Assembly (NCBI RefSeq): GCF_007860175.1 | Contig: NZ_SJPX01000004.1 | Coordinates: 779,681 to 843,680 of the forward strand | Direction of reading: 5' to 3' | Source of the DNA: Rubripirellula reticaptiva | Lineage (GTDB): Bacteria > Planctomycetota > Planctomycetia > Pirellulales > Pirellulaceae | Length of the DNA stretch: 64,000 nucleotides | Shown: piece by piece, positions 60,969 through 64,000 of the stretch | Layout of the letters: every line of letters starts with the position of its first letter | Numbering within the stretch: the stretch's first letter is position 1 | Program-made: the position numbers and the translations under genes | Notes under the pieces: generated by a model | Databases searched by the model: none | What the model saw: the letters and a program-made list of their open reading frames with translations, nothing else | What the model was told of the DNA's origin: nothing

Positions 60969-62936
60969 CTACTTTTTCTTCAGCATCGCCGCCAATTCTT
61001 CGTCCAGTTCGGCTGCTCGGACGTTGTGGCGAACCACCTTTCCGTCGGGATCGATCAGCATCATGGTTGGCAATGTTTGGACGCCAAGCGTCTTTGCCAG
61101 GCGGCTTGATTCCAGCCCGCCGGGTTCGAAAAGTTGCACCCAGGGCAGCGGGTTTTCGGTCAAGAAGGCGGCTGCTGACTGGCCAGTGGCGTCGACGTTG
61201 ACTCCAACCAACTGCAGTCCCGCGCGTTGGTAACTTGCTTGCAAGCGACGCAGTAATTTCATGTCTTGCTTGCACGGCTCGCACCAAGTTGCCCAGTAAT
61301 GGACCACGACCGGCTTGCCTCTCAGCGAAGCCAGGCTGAACGGTTTACCTTGGATCGTACTGCCTTCCAGTTCGATCCGGCGACCGACCGAATCAAGACG
61401 GCGAGCTGCGCCGGCTGCCTTTTCGCCCGCGTCGGTGCCTGGGAAAGCCGTTGCGACCTTCTTGTAGAAAGCGATTGCCTCGTCTTCCTTGTCCTCGAAC
61501 TCTTTGCTCAGTGCCAGTTGCAGGTACGCCGACGCAGTTTCAGGAGTGCCCGGATAGCGATCCACGAATCCGGTCAGCGATTCCAGGTACCACTTTTGCA
61601 CTTCGGCAAAGTCTGCTTCCGGAGTTTGGCGGATCACGTATTCGCTGCTGATGGCTTGATAGTCTGCATAGGAAGCGATCGATTCGTTTTCGGATCCGTA
61701 CTGGCGAGAAATTTTGCGAAGTCTCGCTGTGCCACCGGGATAGGCTCCGCTTTGCGCCGCCAAGCCAAGCGTATCAACCAGTTGGCGAACCCAGGAATCT
61801 CGCATCGCAGGCGTATCCGCGTTAGCGATTAGGTCTTCGATCACGTCGGCCCGTTGCTCGTTCAAGCTCGCAATCACGCCTTCGTCACTGGCTTCGGCAA
61901 GCTTGCTGTCGATGGCTTCCATCGCGTTGACCAGTTTCTGGGTCGCTTCACCGATGCCGCCGGACGCAGCCGCCATCGCTGCTGCCGAGCCACCAGGCGT
62001 AAAGAAATTGCCGGTCGTTTGCGCAATGGCTTCGCCTTCGTCGCCTACCGATGGCAACTCGACCAATCGCCAAGCGTCACCAACTTTGATCAGCGTTCCT
62101 GCCATCAGCTGGCCGCCTTGCTTGTCTTGCTCGTACATCGCCACGGCGTTTTCGTAAACGATGACGTCCTTGGTCGAGCCGTCGGTGCCTTCGGGCACGA
62201 TTCCAGGCGTCGAGGCCGCGAACTGAACCCAGCGTGCCTGCGGGCCAACAGCCGACTGCCGCTTGGCCAGTCCGGCAAAATCTCGCGCCGCACGGTCCGC
62301 CTTGGCGGCGAGCGACTCGGTTTTTGCTGCCCCAAGGCCCAGCGACTTCAGTTCAGACTCGGTGATCAGCAGTCGTGCAAAGCGAGCAGGGTCAGATTCT
62401 CGCAGCGCGGCGACCAATTCGGCCGACACTTCTTCGGCAGAAATTTGGTTCCAGCTATCAACCTTTCCGTCTTCGTCTTTGTCGAAGCCCCAGCGAGTCC
62501 CGCCGGTCCCCAACCATCGGTACTGGTCCGCCTTTGTGTTGAAATCAGCGTCGATATCGCGATAAACTTCGACACCAAACTTGTAATAGCTCCACAAGTC
62601 GACCTTTTTGTCACCGTTGGTGTCCGCGAAACGACGCAGCGTCATTCCATCGGGCGACAACACCGTCCAGCCTGACCAGCCTGCTTTGTCGATATCCGTA
62701 ACCGTGCATCTCTCGGCGACTTCTGGCGAAACGATGTCATAGTCGACGCCTTCCTGGATCGGGCGGATCCCTAGCGCCGATGCTGCACTTGGTGTTGCTG
62801 CCGACAATTCACCGGAGGCCACGGCAGCCAACAGCAGACCCGCGATCGTAGAAATCGTGCCAAAACGCGGTGCTAAGAAGCGTCGCCGCAGCACGCGTCT
62901 CAACAACAAATGATCCGTCATCTGGTTGTATCTCAT
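60969..62936 (-). CDS. Exported TlpA-type thioredoxin with EF-hand-like region
   Basis: The 655-residue protein has a basic start and a hydrophobic segment (about 27-47, ISTIAGLLLAAVASGELSAA) consistent with export. EF-hand-like loops are visible as DTNGDKKVDLW (about 103) and DKDEDGKVDSW (about 151), which could bind calcium. A helical middle with repeat-type sequences follows. The C-terminal thioredoxin domain has FSLASLRGKPVVVHYWATWCEPCKQD with active-site Cys551/Cys554, VGVNVDATGQS and LPTMMLIDPDGKVVRHNV. TlpA proteins reduce disulfides outside the cytoplasm. The fusion to EF-hand-like and helical parts is unusual, and the target is unknown. Confidence 0.85.
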   Translation of the reverse strand: MRYNQMTDHLLLRRVLRRRFLAPRFGTISTIAGLLLAAVASGELSAATPSAASALGIRPIQEGVDYDIVSPEVAERCTVTDIDKAGWSGWTVLSPDGMTLRRFADTNGDKKVDLWSYYKFGVEVYRDIDADFNTKADQYRWLGTGGTRWGFDKDEDGKVDSWNQISAEEVSAELVAALRESDPARFARLLITESELKSLGLGAAKTESLAAKADRAARDFAGLAKRQSAVGPQARWVQFAASTPGIVPEGTDGSTKDVIVYENAVAMYEQDKQGGQLMAGTLIKVGDAWRLVELPSVGDEGEAIAQTTGNFFTPGGSAAAMAAASGGIGEATQKLVNAMEAIDSKLAEASDEGVIASLNEQRADVIEDLIANADTPAMRDSWVRQLVDTLGLAAQSGAYPGGTARLRKISRQYGSENESIASYADYQAISSEYVIRQTPEADFAEVQKWYLESLTGFVDRYPGTPETASAYLQLALSKEFEDKEDEAIAFYKKVATAFPGTDAGEKAAGAARRLDSVGRRIELEGSTIQGKPFSLASLRGKPVVVHYWATWCEPCKQDMKLLRRLQASYQRAGLQLVGVNVDATGQSAAAFLTENPLPWVQLFEPGGLESSRLAKTLGVQTLPTMMLIDPDGKVVRHNVRAAELDEELAAMLKKK

Positions 62937-63291
62937 CAGTAGAAAGGTCCATCAGCAAAAAGGAGGGAGGGGTTCGCCGGCCGCAAAGCCTCCGGCGAAT
63001 CAGTCGCCTGCAGGAGCTCGGGTCAGGCATCGCCGCTATTGTGCCGAACCGAGGCCGTAAAGAAAATGTCGATTCTGACAGATAATCGGCCGATACCTAC
63101 GAACTCACCCATCGAAGGAGTGTCAAAATGATGGGGAAAAACCAGTCGTCTGAGTCGTGAGGGAAAGAAAACCGGCAAGAAGATGCAATTTCGAGGCCAG
63201 CTTCCCTTTACAGCGAAACAAACTTCCGTAAACTTTGCCGCTCCGATCACGTGTGGTTCACAACCTGTTGCGAATCAAGCGTAAATGGATC
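62937..63291. other. Intergenic region, 355 bases
   Basis: TTCGCCGG (62973-62980) and CCGGCGAA (62992-62999) form a perfect hairpin in the TlpA gene leader. The remainder has no gene and no trace of a 16S rRNA 3' end; a possible tRNA promoter lies near 63207-63234. Confidence 0.5.
63207..63234 (+). promoter_or_regulatory. Possible promoter for the tRNA-Ile/tRNA-Ala transcript
   Basis: TTTACA (63207-63212) and TAAACT (63229-63234) are separated by 16 bases. The boxes match five and four of six consensus bases. Position, about 58 bases before tRNA-Ile, is reasonable, but AT-rich sequence nearby makes chance matches possible. Confidence 0.35.
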
Positions 63292-63365
63292 GGGCGTATA
63301 GCTCAGTTGGTTAGAGCGCGTCGCTGATAACGACGAGGTCCCAGATTCGAGTTCTGGTACGCCCA
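63292..63365 (+). tRNA. tRNA-Ile (anticodon GAT)
   Basis: The 74-base gene folds as a standard cloverleaf: acceptor GGGCGTA/TACGCCC, D-loop AGCTCAGTTGGTTAGAGC, the anticodon loop with CTGATAAC, and a T-arm GTTCGAG-type region reading GATTCGAGTT. Discriminator A follows. GAT reads ATC/ATT isoleucine codons. CCA is not encoded. Confidence 0.97.
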
Positions 63366-63449
63366 CTAGAAGATGGTTCCAGGTGTCAGCGATTAGGAAT
63401 TTAGGGCCTTTCCCTAAAACCGAAAACCTAATACCTTAGCCTAGTCCCC

Positions 63450-63522
63450 GGGGGTATAGCTCAGTTGGGAGAGCATCTGCTTTGCAAGCAGAGGGTCGTC
63501 GGTTCGAGTCCGTCTACCTCCA
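63450..63522 (+). tRNA. tRNA-Ala (anticodon TGC)
   Basis: The 73-base gene has acceptor GGGGGTA/TACCTCC (one G-T pair), D-loop AGCTCAGTTGGGAGAGC, anticodon stem-loop CTGCTTTGCAAGCAG and T-arm GGTTCGAGTCC. Discriminator A follows, without an encoded CCA. It lies 84 bases after tRNA-Ile, the order usual for 16S-23S spacers. Confidence 0.97.
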
Positions 63523-64000
63523 CTTGGTTTGCATTTGGTTCGGTTCGCCGAGGCAAGTGCAGGCCGCAAATGAAGTGATTTGAGTCGCCTGTGCAACAAG
63601 CGAACCGAATCAAACAAGTTTGGCGAGTTTTTTTAAAAAACCTGTCTCTTGGCCCTTGCGGCCGAGACTCAGATTTGCGAAAACCCCGCCTCGACGGAAA
63701 CAAACCGTCGCCGAGAAGACCGCGAGAAACTAATTTTAATTTCTTGCAAAGACTCGGTTGACGCGGCCAACTGGCCACTGTAACCTTCGCCCCTCGCTCA
63801 GAAAACGACCGGCTGACATCTGCTTGATGACGATGTTGGCCGGCTGTTTTCGAGCAGCGACTTCTGCTCACCTGGTCAAAAGCCGGACGCAGAAAACTGA
63901 TATTTGACAATTTGGTTGTTTGGTAGTTGGCATCTAAATAAGAAGCAACTGCGAAGCTTTGTGGATCGAGTTCGATTCGGGAAACCGTTCGGCTTGGGAA
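63523..64000 (+). other. Hairpin-rich leader, probably ahead of a 23S rRNA gene
   Basis: No gene is seen. Stable hairpins include GTCTC..GGCC/GGCC..GAGAC (about 63643-63667), CGACGG/CCGTCG (about 63692-63710), CCGGCTGACATC with GATGTTGGCCGG (about 63810-63845) and GAGCAG/CTGCTC (about 63852-63869). Such stems and the preceding tRNA pair suit an rRNA processing leader. The 23S 5' end itself is not visible in the window. Confidence 0.5.

Noticed and set aside
61854..62675. A 273-residue plus-strand frame
   Set aside because: It is antisense to the TlpA-type gene, which has signal, EF-hand-like and thioredoxin motifs.
63461..63910. A 149-residue minus-strand frame at the end of the window
   Set aside because: It runs across tRNA-Ala and the hairpin-rich leader; these are RNA features.

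Overview
The window is chromosomal DNA of a planctomycete, most likely a relative of Rhodopirellula (Pirellulaceae). The evidence is a sulfatase, two DUF1598 proteins, DUF1111 and DUF2752 proteins, many secreted or membrane proteins of unknown function, few clear Shine-Dalgarno sites, and a tRNA-Ile/tRNA-Ala pair with no 16S rRNA gene directly in front of it. The naming is inference; no 16S or 23S sequence lies inside the window.

Layout. 1-6.4 kb: a cut-off membrane protein (minus), a small membrane protein, an FKBP lipoprotein, citramalate synthase (cimA) and valyl-tRNA synthetase (valS). 6.4-12.5 kb: dGTPase (minus), diverging from a translationally coupled trio of uvrA, a radical SAM protein and a halogenase-like flavoprotein. 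12.7-18.8 kb: a secreted SH3-like protein, then a tight run of TerB-like protein, stand-alone CoaB, PyrD, a YiiX-type amidase and a rhomboid-like protein with a zinc-ribbon tail. 18.9-22.0 kb (minus): a DUF2585 protein and a secreted sulfatase-sialidase fusion.

22.2-32.7 kb (minus) is the S10-spc ribosomal protein operon, in the order S10, L3, L4, L23, L2, S19, L22, S3, L16, L29, S17, L14, L24, L5, S14, S8, L6, L18, S5, L15. It has a good promoter, a foldable leader before S10, a second foldable region before L3, and a strong terminator after L15. L30 and SecY are absent. S5 seems to begin at a non-canonical ATC codon, S3 and L16 overlap by 62 bp, and several genes carry short ACCTGAA-type repeats directly before their starts.

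32.8-44.6 kb: a DUF2752 protein, a lipoprotein, a di-haem DUF1111 protein, small unknown membrane or exported proteins, a STAS protein, an SGNH hydrolase, an operon of a small protein, a TatD-like hydrolase and PabB, then a HEAT-repeat protein with a small membrane partner. 44.7-52.7 kb (minus): a three-gene operon of an OB-fold membrane protein (YqiJ/NfeD-like), a flotillin (YqiK-like) and a giant AAA+ ATPase of 1722 residues. This is the best candidate for a little-described system. 52.9-56.9 kb (minus): two DUF1598 paralogues on either side of bpt. 57.3-62.9 kb: an acyltransferase-like membrane protein, 6-phosphogluconate dehydrogenase, a small unknown protein and a large exported TlpA-type thioredoxin. 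63.3-64.0 kb: tRNA-Ile(GAT), tRNA-Ala(TGC) and a hairpin-rich leader that probably runs into a 23S gene beyond the window.

Work was by reading alone. Family names rest on recognisable motifs, and start codons are often uncertain because Shine-Dalgarno sites are weak.
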